Below, one piece after another: positions 1-6,355 of a stretch of 7,017 nucleotides of DNA. The notes below the pieces were generated by a model. That model ran no database searches, was not told the origin of the DNA, and worked only from the letters and a program-made list of their open reading frames with translations. This DNA comes from Puniceicoccales bacterium (lineage in GTDB: Bacteria; Verrucomicrobiota; Verrucomicrobiia; Opitutales; JAIRKQ01). The stretch covers positions 1 through 7,017 of the forward strand of contig JAIRMI010000008.1 of the NCBI GenBank assembly GCA_031258795.1, in the 5' to 3' direction. Position 1 is the stretch's first letter. The number at the start of each line of letters is the position of its first letter. The position numbers and the translations under genes are program-made.

Positions 1-69
1 CCGTTAAAAAGAGGACTGGGAGTCTTTGAAGTGGAAGATTTGAGCTCGTTTTTGAGAGAGTTGGAGTAA
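1..69 (+). CDS. C-terminal end of an unidentified protein (5' truncated)
   Basis: The first frame is open from the window edge to a TAA at 67-69 and encodes 22 residues ending in SSFLRELE. The real start lies outside the window, so no function can be given. I call it coding rather than chance for two reasons. The next gene begins 37 bp downstream on the same strand with a good ribosome binding site, as in an operon. A similar tail, ending in FLKKSE and a stop in the same relative position, recurs 624 bp downstream. That second tail suggests this gene and the 172-residue gene beside it are tandem paralogues. This is inference, because the body of this gene cannot be seen. Confidence 0.5.
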   Translation, partial: PLKRGLGVFEVEDLSSFLRELE

Positions 70-81
70 GAGGGAAAATTT
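48..81 (+). repeat. Direct repeat copy A, spanning a gene's stop codon
   Basis: This 34-bp stretch matches 672-705 at 28 of 34 positions, with a 15-bp exact core that includes GAGTAAGAGGG. It covers the last codons and the TAA of the truncated upstream gene plus 12 bases beyond the stop. The period between copies is 624 bp, a multiple of three, so both copies are in the same reading frame. Confidence 0.75.
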
Positions 82-106
82 GTAACTTGAAAAGGGGTGG
101 AAAATA

Positions 107-625
107 ATGAGCAAAAATTATACTTATCATATTGATAATGCTGGCGTTCATAAAACATGGAAAGCTTGTGATTCTAACATCGAGTCCAAAGTTGGAAAAC
201 ATAGCGTAAAACATAGCGTCCCACATTACAAAGATAGGATAGCAATGTCGGGTCAGAGTTTGGAAGCACTTGGAGAGGCTTTGAAATTAAGGAGCAAAGA
301 TACTATGTATTTTGACACATACAGGAGAGCGTTAATCCAGTGGCTTTCAGATTTTTTCGATAAATTGCGTGGTAAAGAAGGAACGAAGATAGCTCACGAA
401 TTGAGGGATCAATTGGCGATGGGTGGATCAGAGATTCTTGGTAGAACCAAGCGAAATTCAAAGCTGAGGGATACGTTGTATAAATTTGAGGAATGGGCCA
501 AAAAATGTCCCGGGCTTGAGAAAAAGCTTGTAAAATACCTCATTGACAATGGAAAATTTGGCCTTAACCCTGAAGGGGTGGAGACATTGAGAGGTCTGTT
601 TTATAGGTTAAGAGTAGTATTTTGA
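107..625 (+). CDS. Basic hypothetical protein, 172 aa
   Basis: I do not recognise this family. The ATG start is supported by a purine-rich ribosome binding site (GGGGTGG, 94-100) at normal spacing, 37 bp after the preceding stop. The product looks soluble, with no signal peptide and no membrane segment. It is basic, with about 33 Lys/Arg against 21 Asp/Glu, and its middle and C-terminal part (residues 50-165) looks largely helical. Residues 31-38 are a direct duplication (KHSVKHSV). The ORF stops at 623-625 after RLRVVF. An adjacent frame is open from 607 to 693 and ends like the upstream gene's C-terminus. The native protein may therefore have been about 195 residues, with a one-base shift between about 607 and 622. 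Expression and function are unknown; co-transcription with the upstream gene is likely from spacing. Confidence 0.6.
   Translation: MSKNYTYHIDNAGVHKTWKACDSNIESKVGKHSVKHSVPHYKDRIAMSGQSLEALGEALKLRSKDTMYFDTYRRALIQWLSDFFDKLRGKEGTKIAHELRDQLAMGGSEILGRTKRNSKLRDTLYKFEEWAKKCPGLEKKLVKYLIDNGKFGLNPEGVETLRGLFYRLRVVF
196..219 (+). repeat. 12-bp perfect tandem duplication
   Basis: AAAACATAGCGT occurs twice in direct succession (196-207 and 208-219). It lies inside the 172-residue gene, keeps the frame and produces KHSVKHSV. It looks like a recent in-frame slippage or duplication event, since the copies are identical. Confidence 0.9.
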
Positions 626-693
626 TGTTATCGAATTTTGAATGTCTATTTAGGATCGTACTAAGCGCGCTGTTTTTGAAAAAATCAGAGTAA
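607..693 (+). pseudogene. Possible frameshifted C-terminus of the 172-aa gene
   Basis: Frame 1 is open from 607 (after a TAG at 604-606) to a TAA at 691-693. Its last residues, LFRIVLSALFLKKSE, can be aligned with VFEVEDLSSFLRELE at the end of the truncated gene at 1-69. Aligned at the exact 624-bp offset, Phe25/Phe649, the Phe-Leu pair, the Arg/Lys, the final Glu and the stop all correspond. The simplest reading is that the 172-residue gene once continued into this frame and now terminates early after an indel. A sequencing error, or a tail left over from a larger duplication, would look the same. The last nine bases overlap the 3' end of the opposing prepilin peptidase gene. Confidence 0.3.
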
Positions 694-705
694 GAGGGAA
701 AACTT
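672..705 (+). repeat. Direct repeat copy B, overlapping the prepilin peptidase 3' end
   Basis: This is the second copy of the 34-bp element at 48-81 (28 of 34 identical). On the plus strand it carries a FLKKSE-stop tail. On the minus strand, positions 685-705 are the last six codons (KFSLLL) and the TGA of the prepilin peptidase, so the element is coding on both strands here. Confidence 0.75.
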
Positions 706-1473
706 ACCGCAAAGGATAAACAGGATTGTCCCAAGGCTTAGGAAAGGGGCAAAGGGAAGAATGGAGATGGTATGGCTCTTTTTCTTTGGAAAAAGAAGCC
801 TCCACAGTAGGAAAGGGAGGATAAATAGGGTTCCCGTTGCCGATCCTCCGAAGATAGCATAGAGGCATCCCTTGGTGCCGCAAAAGGTGCCGATGGCGCC
901 GATCAGTTTAATGTCACCGAGGCCAATGGCTTCTTTTTTGAAAATCCATTCCCCTAGCATGCCGATCCAGAATAATATGCCCGTGCCGCATAGAAGCCCA
1001 AAAACACTGCGATGAGCGGAGGCAAAGACATTCGTTGTGCCGTGTATTTTTGGAAAAATTATAGAAACTACGAGACCGATGCCCGCCAGTCCAATGGTTA
1101 AAAAATCTGGAAGCTCCATCGTGTCAATATCTATGAAGGACACAACGAGCAAGCAGCAGGTTAAAGAGAAAAAAATAGCGGTTCGCGTGGCATCTCTTTG
1201 AGAGAGAAACATGATCGGCAGCAAGAAGCCGGTCAATAATTCCAAGAGGAAAAATTTAAAGGGGATCCTAGCTCCGCAGCACTTGCTCCGCCCTCGCAAC
1301 AGAAGCCAAGCCAGAATGGGAACATTTAGACAGGGAGGAATGGGAGCTCCACAGGCGCAATGCGAATGGCCGAAAATTACGGATTTGCCCCTTGGTATGC
1401 GATCGACACATACCCCTAGAAAGCTCCCAATACATGCTCCGATTATGAATAAAAATACGAGTAAGCAGGTCAT
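685..1473 (-). CDS. pilD: Prepilin leader peptidase / N-methyltransferase (A24 family)
   Basis: This is an inner-membrane aspartic protease of the type IV prepilin peptidase family. Such enzymes cut the leader of type IV pilin or type II secretion pseudopilin precursors and usually methylate the new N-terminus. The 262 residues have the family order: a first membrane helix leading into GSFLGVCVDRIPRG (16-29), a cytosolic cysteine loop (about 30-72), then a run of hydrophobic helices. Both catalytic aspartate motifs are present: D-I-D-T-M-E-LPD at 115-123 and GLGD at 184-187, followed by IKLIGAIG. The cysteine loop is unusual, with C-x-C (39-41) and adjacent C-C (65-66) instead of the two usual C-x-x-C pairs. 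The gene is coupled to the upstream SulP gene by TAATG. No pilin or secretion gene is visible nearby, so the substrate is unknown and other symbols (gspO, comC) are equally possible. Confidence 0.9.
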   Translation of the reverse strand: MTCLLVFLFIIGACIGSFLGVCVDRIPRGKSVIFGHSHCACGAPIPPCLNVPILAWLLLRGRSKCCGARIPFKFFLLELLTGFLLPIMFLSQRDATRTAIFFSLTCCLLVVSFIDIDTMELPDFLTIGLAGIGLVVSIIFPKIHGTTNVFASAHRSVFGLLCGTGILFWIGMLGEWIFKKEAIGLGDIKLIGAIGTFCGTKGCLYAIFGGSATGTLFILPFLLWRLLFPKKKSHTISILPFAPFLSLGTILFILCGKFSLLL

Positions 1474-1483
1474 TACCTCCCCA
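1471..1483 (-). promoter_or_regulatory. Coupled stop/start (TAATG) with a very close Shine-Dalgarno
   Basis: On the minus strand the end of the SulP gene and the start of the peptidase gene read GGGGAGGTAATG. The TAA stop shares its last A with the ATG start. A near-perfect ribosome binding site, GGAGG, lies in the last codons of the SulP gene, but only two bases separate it from the ATG. The arrangement suggests translation of the peptidase by re-initiation after SulP termination. Confidence 0.7.
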
Positions 1484-3125
1484 CCATGCCATTGTGGAGC
1501 TCTTTTGCAATCTTGATTGCTTCATCGAGGTTTCGGCCGTAATTTTCACTATTGGTTGAATCGGATACTTGCGATCGGTGCAATTTATTGGCCACCTCTG
1601 TCGTAGCTTCCGCTATGATAACCTTACGGCCACTGTAGGCAAATTTGTCGATGATTGCGTGAAGTTCCTGTAAGCCGCTTGCATCGATGAAAGGGACCTC
1701 GCGCATGCGTAGAATAAATATTTTGATGTGGTTGTTTGTGTTATTTATTATGCCATCGAACTTGTCAATCATGCCAAAGAATAGGGGGCCATATATGGAA
1801 TAGATGGCTATTTCACGCGGCAGATAGGAAATTCGATGATTGCGAAATTCTTTGCATTGCTCACAACTCACACTGGATAGCGTCGATAGCCTATAAATCA
1901 AAATAAGCGCCGATAATATGACACCCACATTGACGGCCAACACGATGCCACAAATGATCGTCAGCAAAAATGTCACCACCAATGTAACCGCATCTAGGTG
2001 TGGGGCATGGAGGATCGTCGATAGGAAAACTTCCGCTCTGCACATATTATAAGCAACCATGAATATTATTGCGGCAAGGGTGGCAAGGGGGATATACGCT
2101 GCCAAGGGCGCGCAGAAGCAAATGGCGAAGACCAATGTTATGGAACTGACCATGCCGACGAGAGGGGAATTCCCTCCAACGCGTATGCCCGCTATTGTGC
2201 GAGCAATGGATCCCGTTGATGCGATGCCGCCAAACAGCGGGCACACTATATTGGCAATGCCTTGCCCTATTAGCTCCTGATTCGAGGAGTGTTTGGCGTC
2301 AATTATTTTGTCGATAATAACCGCTGCCAATAGCGATTCTATGGCCCCCAGCATGGCAATTGCAAAGGCCGATGAGGTTAGCGAAGTTATCCTAGCAAGG
2401 GAAACGTTTGCTGGCAGATGTAGCCTTGGCATGGAATTGGGCATTCCACCGAATGCGCTGCCAATCGTAGCTACGGAATCGAGTCTAAATAGATATTGAA
2501 CTGCCATTCCAAAGGCCAGGGCAAGCATCGGTCCTGGGATTGCCCTGAGGGGCGTTTTTTTGGCAAATATTAGTATCAACAAGCTGACACAGGCTACCAT
2601 GGTCGTAGCAAGATTTATCGATGGCAGAGCCCGGGTAATAGAGGAGAGCTTTCCCAGAAAATCCACGGGCAGTCTGCCGCATGTTAGCCCAAAAAAATTT
2701 GGAAACTGCCCTATGAAAAGGTTGACTGCAAGGCCGGACGTGAAACCGGTTATCACTTGCTCTGGTATGAATTTTATTACCCTACCGACCTTGGCGGCTC
2801 CCATAATTATCAGCATGCAGCCAGCCATAATTGTGGCGAGTTGCAGGCCATCAAAGCCAAACTGGGAAGAAATCGAGGTCAATACGCCGATAAAAGCTCC
2901 CGTTGGACCGGAAACAAGCACCCGGGACCCACCGAATATGGAGACACAAAAAGCTGCAATCATCGCCGTATGTAAGCCGACTTCGGGCTTAACATTGGAA
3001 GCAATGGCGAACGCCATGGACATGGGTATGGAGACGATTCCAACAACAATCCCAGCGCAAATATTTCGAAGTATATTTCTTCTCTGAAATAGCCCACTTC
3101 GAATTGCTTCGATAAGCGCTATCAT
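1473..3125 (-). CDS. SulP-family anion transporter with C-terminal STAS domain
   Basis: This is an inner-membrane permease of the SulP (SLC26) family, which carries sulfate, bicarbonate or other anions. The 550 residues are typical in length. Residues 20-410 form the multi-helix transport core, with family-like segments GIVSIPMSMAFAIA (29-42), SGPTGAFIGVL (72-82), IPEQVITGFTSGLAV (120-134), the conserved Glu in AIESLLAAVI (261-270) and FGGIASTGSIARTIAGIR (298-315). A cytosolic STAS domain follows (about 436-545), with the signature VPFIDASGLQEL (477-488). The ATG at 3125 has a weak GGGA ribosome binding site seven bases upstream. It is the first gene of a two-gene unit with the prepilin peptidase. 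Substrate cannot be told from sequence alone: bicarbonate and sulfate carriers share these motifs, and no sulfur-assimilation or carbon-fixation gene is nearby to decide. Confidence 0.92.
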   Translation of the reverse strand: MIALIEAIRSGLFQRRNILRNICAGIVVGIVSIPMSMAFAIASNVKPEVGLHTAMIAAFCVSIFGGSRVLVSGPTGAFIGVLTSISSQFGFDGLQLATIMAGCMLIIMGAAKVGRVIKFIPEQVITGFTSGLAVNLFIGQFPNFFGLTCGRLPVDFLGKLSSITRALPSINLATTMVACVSLLILIFAKKTPLRAIPGPMLALAFGMAVQYLFRLDSVATIGSAFGGMPNSMPRLHLPANVSLARITSLTSSAFAIAMLGAIESLLAAVIIDKIIDAKHSSNQELIGQGIANIVCPLFGGIASTGSIARTIAGIRVGGNSPLVGMVSSITLVFAICFCAPLAAYIPLATLAAIIFMVAYNMCRAEVFLSTILHAPHLDAVTLVVTFLLTIICGIVLAVNVGVILSALILIYRLSTLSSVSCEQCKEFRNHRISYLPREIAIYSIYGPLFFGMIDKFDGIINNTNNHIKIFILRMREVPFIDASGLQELHAIIDKFAYSGRKVIIAEATTEVANKLHRSQVSDSTNSENYGRNLDEAIKIAKELHNGMVGR

Positions 3126-3137
3126 AATGCAGTCCCG

Positions 3138-3165
3138 TTGATATACAAAAATAAGAATGAGTCAA
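3138..3165 (-). promoter_or_regulatory. Weak candidate promoter for the SulP-peptidase unit
   Basis: On the minus strand TTGACT (3165-3160) is followed after 16 bp by TATCAA (3143-3138). The -35 box is good and the -10 box is poor. The predicted start would fall only about six bases before the ATG and would exclude the GGGA ribosome binding site, which argues against it. No better pair was found in the divergent 3126-3280 region. Confidence 0.25.
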
Positions 3166-3222
3166 TAAATTTCATAATGTTTTTTATCATACATGCCATC
3201 CAAGTTTACATTCACAAAAATC

Positions 3223-3250
3223 TTGCGCTTTTTATCAGTTCGGATTTATG
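3223..3250 (+). promoter_or_regulatory. Weak candidate promoter for the chaperone-dapA unit
   Basis: TTGCGC (3223-3228), 16 bp, then TTTATG (3245-3250) lies 30 bp before the chaperone start codon. The same TTGCGC hexamer with a 16-bp spacer precedes the methyltransferase gene at 6316. The -10 box here is weak, so this is only a suggestion. Confidence 0.25.
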
Positions 3251-3280
3251 TTCCTGCAAAGGAGCTTAATAGGTTAAATT

Positions 3281-4858
3281 ATGATTTCTTTTATTCAACA
3301 AATTTTGCAAAAACATCACAGATGGGTCCTTGGTGTGCTACTGGTGGTGATAATTGTGTCTTTTGTATTTACCATAGGAGCCATGCCGGGGATAGCTAAA
3401 AAACGCAGGACAGTTTTTTATGGCAAAAATCTGATGTCTAGAAAGGAAATGCAACCGATACTAAACGCCGTGTTAATCTTATCGAACGCTGCGGGAACAC
3501 CCGTATATTCCAGGCAGCAACTCGATTATCTGGTTTTGGCCAGGTGTGCGCTACTATCCCAAGCGGATAAGTTGTCAATTCCTCCGATGAGTGATGAAGC
3601 ATTGGCTGAGTTTATAAAGACCTTGCCCGGGTTTTTCGATGAAAAGCATGAATTTTCCAGGGAAAAATATGATGACTTTGTAACCGCGTGTGAAAAAAAT
3701 GGATTCGAAAAATCAGAAGTACGAAAAGCCTTGCTCGACGAGCAGCGAATTAGTGCTCTAAAACGGGCCGTAGCTGGTAACGGAATTGTGTTTGATTATC
3801 AATTAAAAAAGGCACTTTCGACATTGTATTCCGAGTATGATTTAGCGGTTGCCAATTTAAGCTACAGTTCATTTTCACCCGAAATAAGCATTGATGAAGA
3901 GGATTTAAGAAATTTTCATAGGGAACATGCGGATAGGTATAACATTCCAGAAATGGTAGCCGTTTCCATCGTTCGCTTCGAGGCGCCCCAGGTCGATGGG
4001 GCAGTTCACTTGCCTCCGGAAGCGATCCTTCGAGAGTATTTTCAGAGTGAGCGCAGTCGATTCAATGTTTACCCTGACTTTGAATCGGCTAGGAGCGAGG
4101 TTGCCATCCAGTATTTAAACCTTGAATCACAGAGATTGGCAGGGCAAAATGCTGACGAATTTGTCGGCGAGCTGTATAAGGGCGACATTAAGTTGAATTC
4201 CGAGGAATGGCAGAACTTGATGTCAAAGTTTGGAGTTTCAAAGCAGAAAATAGCGGCCTATTCCAAACTTAAACTACCAAAGGTTGAGGGTGTTCCCGAA
4301 GCGGCACTGGTCGATGTGTGCGATATGGATTCGTCTCGCTACTATTCCGAACCATTTGCAACGGATTTTGGTGCTGCGGTTTTGATTGTTGAGGGGCGCA
4401 AAGAAGCCCATCCGTCGACGTTTGATGAAGCAAAAAAACGCGTGGAAAAAGATATGCGGGAGGAGATAAAGGCTAGTCAATTTAAGGCTTTGGTGGAAAA
4501 AATAGAGGCGGCTCTTGGTGAAACGACCAAATCAAACCTGACCGATAAGTTCGATAAATTTGGGCTAACGCCACAACTTTTTAGTGAAATTTCCATTAAA
4601 AAAGATAGTGATAAGCTTGATCGCGAAGTTTTGATGATGCTGACTTCTCCTAGGGATGACGAGCGTGTCCGCTCTATACAATCCGGCGACGGGGTTGTTT
4701 TTGTTGTTGTTTTGGATCGGAAAACACCATCTTTCGCCGCTATGAAGAAGAAAGATAATGGCGAAATTAAAAAAAGACTCATGACTTTTGACCGTGATTT
4801 TTGCTTTGCGGAATATACCGATTGGTTAGTGGAGCAGGAATTGGGCAAGATAAAATAA
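3281..4858 (+). CDS. Membrane-anchored SurA/PpiD-like envelope folding protein
   Basis: The 525-residue product starts with a short cytosolic stretch (1-14), one transmembrane helix (about 15-33, VLGVLLVVIIVSFVFTIG) and a long hydrophilic, probably periplasmic, part. This is the architecture of PpiD-type chaperones, which assist newly exported envelope proteins at the membrane. Residues about 45-215 resemble a SurA N-terminal chaperone domain, with repeated amphipathic helices such as FSREKYDDFV (125-134), ending in DLRNFHREHADRYNIPEMVAVSIVRFE (208-234), the usual entry to the second half. I cannot point to a convincing parvulin rotamase core, so isomerase activity is not claimed. A purine-rich AAAGGAG lies at 3258-3264, 16 bases from the ATG, which is far; TAGG at 3270-3273 is closer. 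It is followed by dapA 34 bp downstream on the same strand. Confidence 0.75.
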   Translation: MISFIQQILQKHHRWVLGVLLVVIIVSFVFTIGAMPGIAKKRRTVFYGKNLMSRKEMQPILNAVLILSNAAGTPVYSRQQLDYLVLARCALLSQADKLSIPPMSDEALAEFIKTLPGFFDEKHEFSREKYDDFVTACEKNGFEKSEVRKALLDEQRISALKRAVAGNGIVFDYQLKKALSTLYSEYDLAVANLSYSSFSPEISIDEEDLRNFHREHADRYNIPEMVAVSIVRFEAPQVDGAVHLPPEAILREYFQSERSRFNVYPDFESARSEVAIQYLNLESQRLAGQNADEFVGELYKGDIKLNSEEWQNLMSKFGVSKQKIAAYSKLKLPKVEGVPEAALVDVCDMDSSRYYSEPFATDFGAAVLIVEGRKEAHPSTFDEAKKRVEKDMREEIKASQFKALVEKIEAALGETTKSNLTDKFDKFGLTPQLFSEISIKKDSDKLDREVLMMLTSPRDDERVRSIQSGDGVVFVVVLDRKTPSFAAMKKKDNGEIKKRLMTFDRDFCFAEYTDWLVEQELGKIK

Positions 4859-4874
4859 TTGACAAATTTGTGAA

Positions 4875-4906
4875 GGCTTACACCGTCAAGCCATGTTAAA
4901 ACATGG
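4875..4906 (+). promoter_or_regulatory. Nested inverted repeats at the dapA start
   Basis: Two small inverted repeats surround the dapA start. GGCTT (4875-4879) pairs with AAGCC (4888-4892) immediately before the ATG at 4893. CCATGTT (4891-4897) is a perfect inverted copy of AACATGG (4900-4906) with two bases between, and it contains the start codon. The only purine-rich ribosome binding candidate, GAAGG at 4872-4876, is 16 bases away and partly inside the first stem. The two structures overlap at 4891-4892, so they would exclude each other. A role in translation control is speculative. Confidence 0.25.
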
Positions 4907-5756
4907 CGTTTATACAGCTTTAGCGACACCTTTTATTGGTGGCAAGATAAGTTATAATTGTCTGAGCAAGCTCATAGATTTTCAGGTTGAATCCGGAGTA
5001 AGTGGTATTGTTGTTTGTGGGACCACTGGCGAAGCGCCGACACTTTCCTCTGAAGAATATGAAGATGTCTTGCGATATGCGGTGGAGCGAATTGCTGGGA
5101 AAATCAAGGGCTTTGCCGGTGTCGGGTCCTTTGACACGAAGCAGGCGGTGAGCAAAACGAAGTTTGCCCATGCCATTGGCTTGGATGGTATGTTGGCTGT
5201 TACACCGTACTACAACAAGCCTACGCAGAATGGGTTGGTCGAGTACTTTCGCCAAATTGCCGACTCTACGGATAAGCCCATAATTCTTTACTCCGTGCCC
5301 TCAAGATGTTCCATCGAAATCGCCGTTGACACGGTAAGGATTTTAGCTGATGAATGCACAAATATTTGCGCCATAAAAGAAGCAACGGACAATTGTGCTC
5401 GTGTGGATGCCATACGGGAGGTTATTCCCGAAGATTTCGTCATTTTGAGTGGAAACGATTCCATGACCATTCCCTTTATGGCACTCGGTGCCGGTGGTGT
5501 GGTCAGTGTTGCTTCCAATTTATTGCCCCGGGAAATGGTGGCAATGGTTGACCATGCTTGCAGGGGAAATTATACTTCCGCGTTGGCAGAATATCGAAAA
5601 ATTTATCCCATCATAAACAAGCTTTTCATTGAAACTAGTCCATTGCCTATAAAACACCTACTCCAAAGAAAAGGTTTGATAAAATCATCTGAATGCCGAT
5701 CGCCCCTTGGTAAATTATGTGAAAAAAGCATCACCGAGCTGGATAAATTGCTGTAA
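4893..5756 (+). CDS. dapA: 4-hydroxy-tetrahydrodipicolinate synthase
   Basis: This cytosolic TIM-barrel lyase condenses pyruvate with aspartate semialdehyde, the first committed step to meso-diaminopimelate and lysine, and so feeds peptidoglycan. Its 287 residues are close to the usual length of about 290. Key residues are all in place by E. coli-like numbering: CGTTGEAPTL with Thr44-Thr45, TPYYNKPTQ with Tyr107, LYSVPSR with Tyr133 and Arg138, the Schiff-base lysine in AIKEATDN at Lys162, and SGND at 186-189. Small departures are Ser134 and Cys139, where Asn and Thr are common. The ATG at 4893 puts the first barrel strand (GVYTALATPF) in the expected place, although its ribosome binding site is weak. 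The gene is probably co-transcribed with the chaperone upstream, 34 bp away. It ends 17 bp from the convergent nusB. Confidence 0.96.
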   Translation: MLKHGVYTALATPFIGGKISYNCLSKLIDFQVESGVSGIVVCGTTGEAPTLSSEEYEDVLRYAVERIAGKIKGFAGVGSFDTKQAVSKTKFAHAIGLDGMLAVTPYYNKPTQNGLVEYFRQIADSTDKPIILYSVPSRCSIEIAVDTVRILADECTNICAIKEATDNCARVDAIREVIPEDFVILSGNDSMTIPFMALGAGGVVSVASNLLPREMVAMVDHACRGNYTSALAEYRKIYPIINKLFIETSPLPIKHLLQRKGLIKSSECRSPLGKLCEKSITELDKLL

Positions 5757-5773
5757 TTCTCAACCTGTAACTT

Positions 5774-6232
5774 TTACCTGCGAGGCGTGCGTGTGGGTCT
5801 ATTTAGGGATGCTTTCACATTATCCAGTACGCCGTTTAGGAAGCGGTTTGATTCGTCGGTGGAAAGCTCTTTGCCCAATTCTATTGCCTCGTTCATGGAG
5901 ACAATGGGGGGAATATCATCCCTGAAAAGCATCTCGTATATCGCCAGCCTTAGGATTGCCAAATCGACTTTGGCTATTCTCTGGATTGGCCAATTTGTCG
6001 CATTTTTTTCGATTAGCTCATCGATAACGTCTAAATTTTCCACGGTCCCAATGGCCAACTCACGGGCAAATTTATAAAATTCCTTGGCTTCCGAGCCGTA
6101 GCATTCCGCAAATTCGTCGAAGCATTGCTCCAGTTCCCGCAAATTTTCCGCTGGGTTTACTGCCCAAGCATACAAAAACTGCACCGTCAACATCCTGTTT
6201 CTTCGCCTGGGAGATAATTCATCGGTTGCCAC
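5774..6232 (-). CDS. nusB: Transcription antitermination factor NusB
   Basis: NusB is a small all-helical RNA-binding protein. With NusE (S10) it binds boxA in rRNA leader transcripts and supports antitermination and rRNA maturation. The 152 residues start with the expected arginine-rich segment SPRRRNRMLTVQFLYAW (7-23). The conserved C-terminal half is clear: NWPIQRIAKVDLAILRLAIYEML (80-102) and IPPIVSMNEAIELGKELSTDESNRFLNGVLDNV (107-139). The start is a GTG at 6232-6230, chosen because it is the nearest start upstream of the arginine-rich segment. The frame continues upstream to a TAG at 6295-6293 without an ATG. No clear Shine-Dalgarno sequence precedes the GTG. The gene is convergent with dapA and divergent from the methyltransferase gene; the common neighbours ribE and ribH are not in view. 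Confidence 0.95.
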   Translation of the reverse strand: MATDELSPRRRNRMLTVQFLYAWAVNPAENLRELEQCFDEFAECYGSEAKEFYKFARELAIGTVENLDVIDELIEKNATNWPIQRIAKVDLAILRLAIYEMLFRDDIPPIVSMNEAIELGKELSTDESNRFLNGVLDNVKASLNRPTRTPRR

Positions 6233-6315
6233 CGAAGCAGAGCTATTTGAATTAATTCCATGGTCAAGCCATTTGTTTTGCCGCTGAGAAAACTAGCTTT
6301 ATGTAAAATTCTTTA

Positions 6316-6343
6316 TTGCGCAAATTGGCTTTGATGGTATACT
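6316..6343 (+). promoter_or_regulatory. Extended -10 promoter for the methyltransferase gene
   Basis: TTGCGC (6316-6321), a 16-bp spacer, then TATACT (6338-6343) preceded by TG one base upstream (TGGTATACT) form a good extended -10 sigma-70-type promoter. It lies in the divergent region between nusB and the methyltransferase gene. Transcription would start near 6350, almost at the first ATG (6353). Confidence 0.5.
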
Positions 6344-6355
6344 ATATCACATATG

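Noticed and set aside
626..684. Possible terminator between the convergent 172-aa and peptidase genes
   Set aside because: Only a short self-complementary AGCGCGCT (664-671) without a loop and some T-runs are present. No stable stem followed by a U-tract could be drawn.
1211..1549. Open frames on both strands across the peptidase/SulP junction
   Set aside because: They are shadows of two clearly recognisable genes, and their products match no known motif.
2560..3087. A 175-codon open frame on the plus strand
   Set aside because: It lies wholly antisense to the SulP gene, its product looks like the complement of membrane codons, and it has no recognisable motif.
3193..3399. A 68-codon plus-strand frame upstream of and into the chaperone gene
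   Set aside because: It overlaps the chaperone start in another frame, lacks a ribosome binding site and has no recognisable features.
4477..4929. A 150-codon open frame on the minus strand
   Set aside because: It is antisense to the chaperone gene and the dapA start. The product is low-complexity and serine/lysine rich with no family features.
5787..6077. A 96-codon plus-strand frame inside nusB
   Set aside because: It is antisense to the most conserved part of nusB, which fully explains the openness.
6249..6263. Palindromes GAATTAATTC and CCATGG upstream of nusB as an operator
   Set aside because: Both are short, do not form a spaced dyad with each other, and similar palindromes arise by chance in AT-rich DNA.
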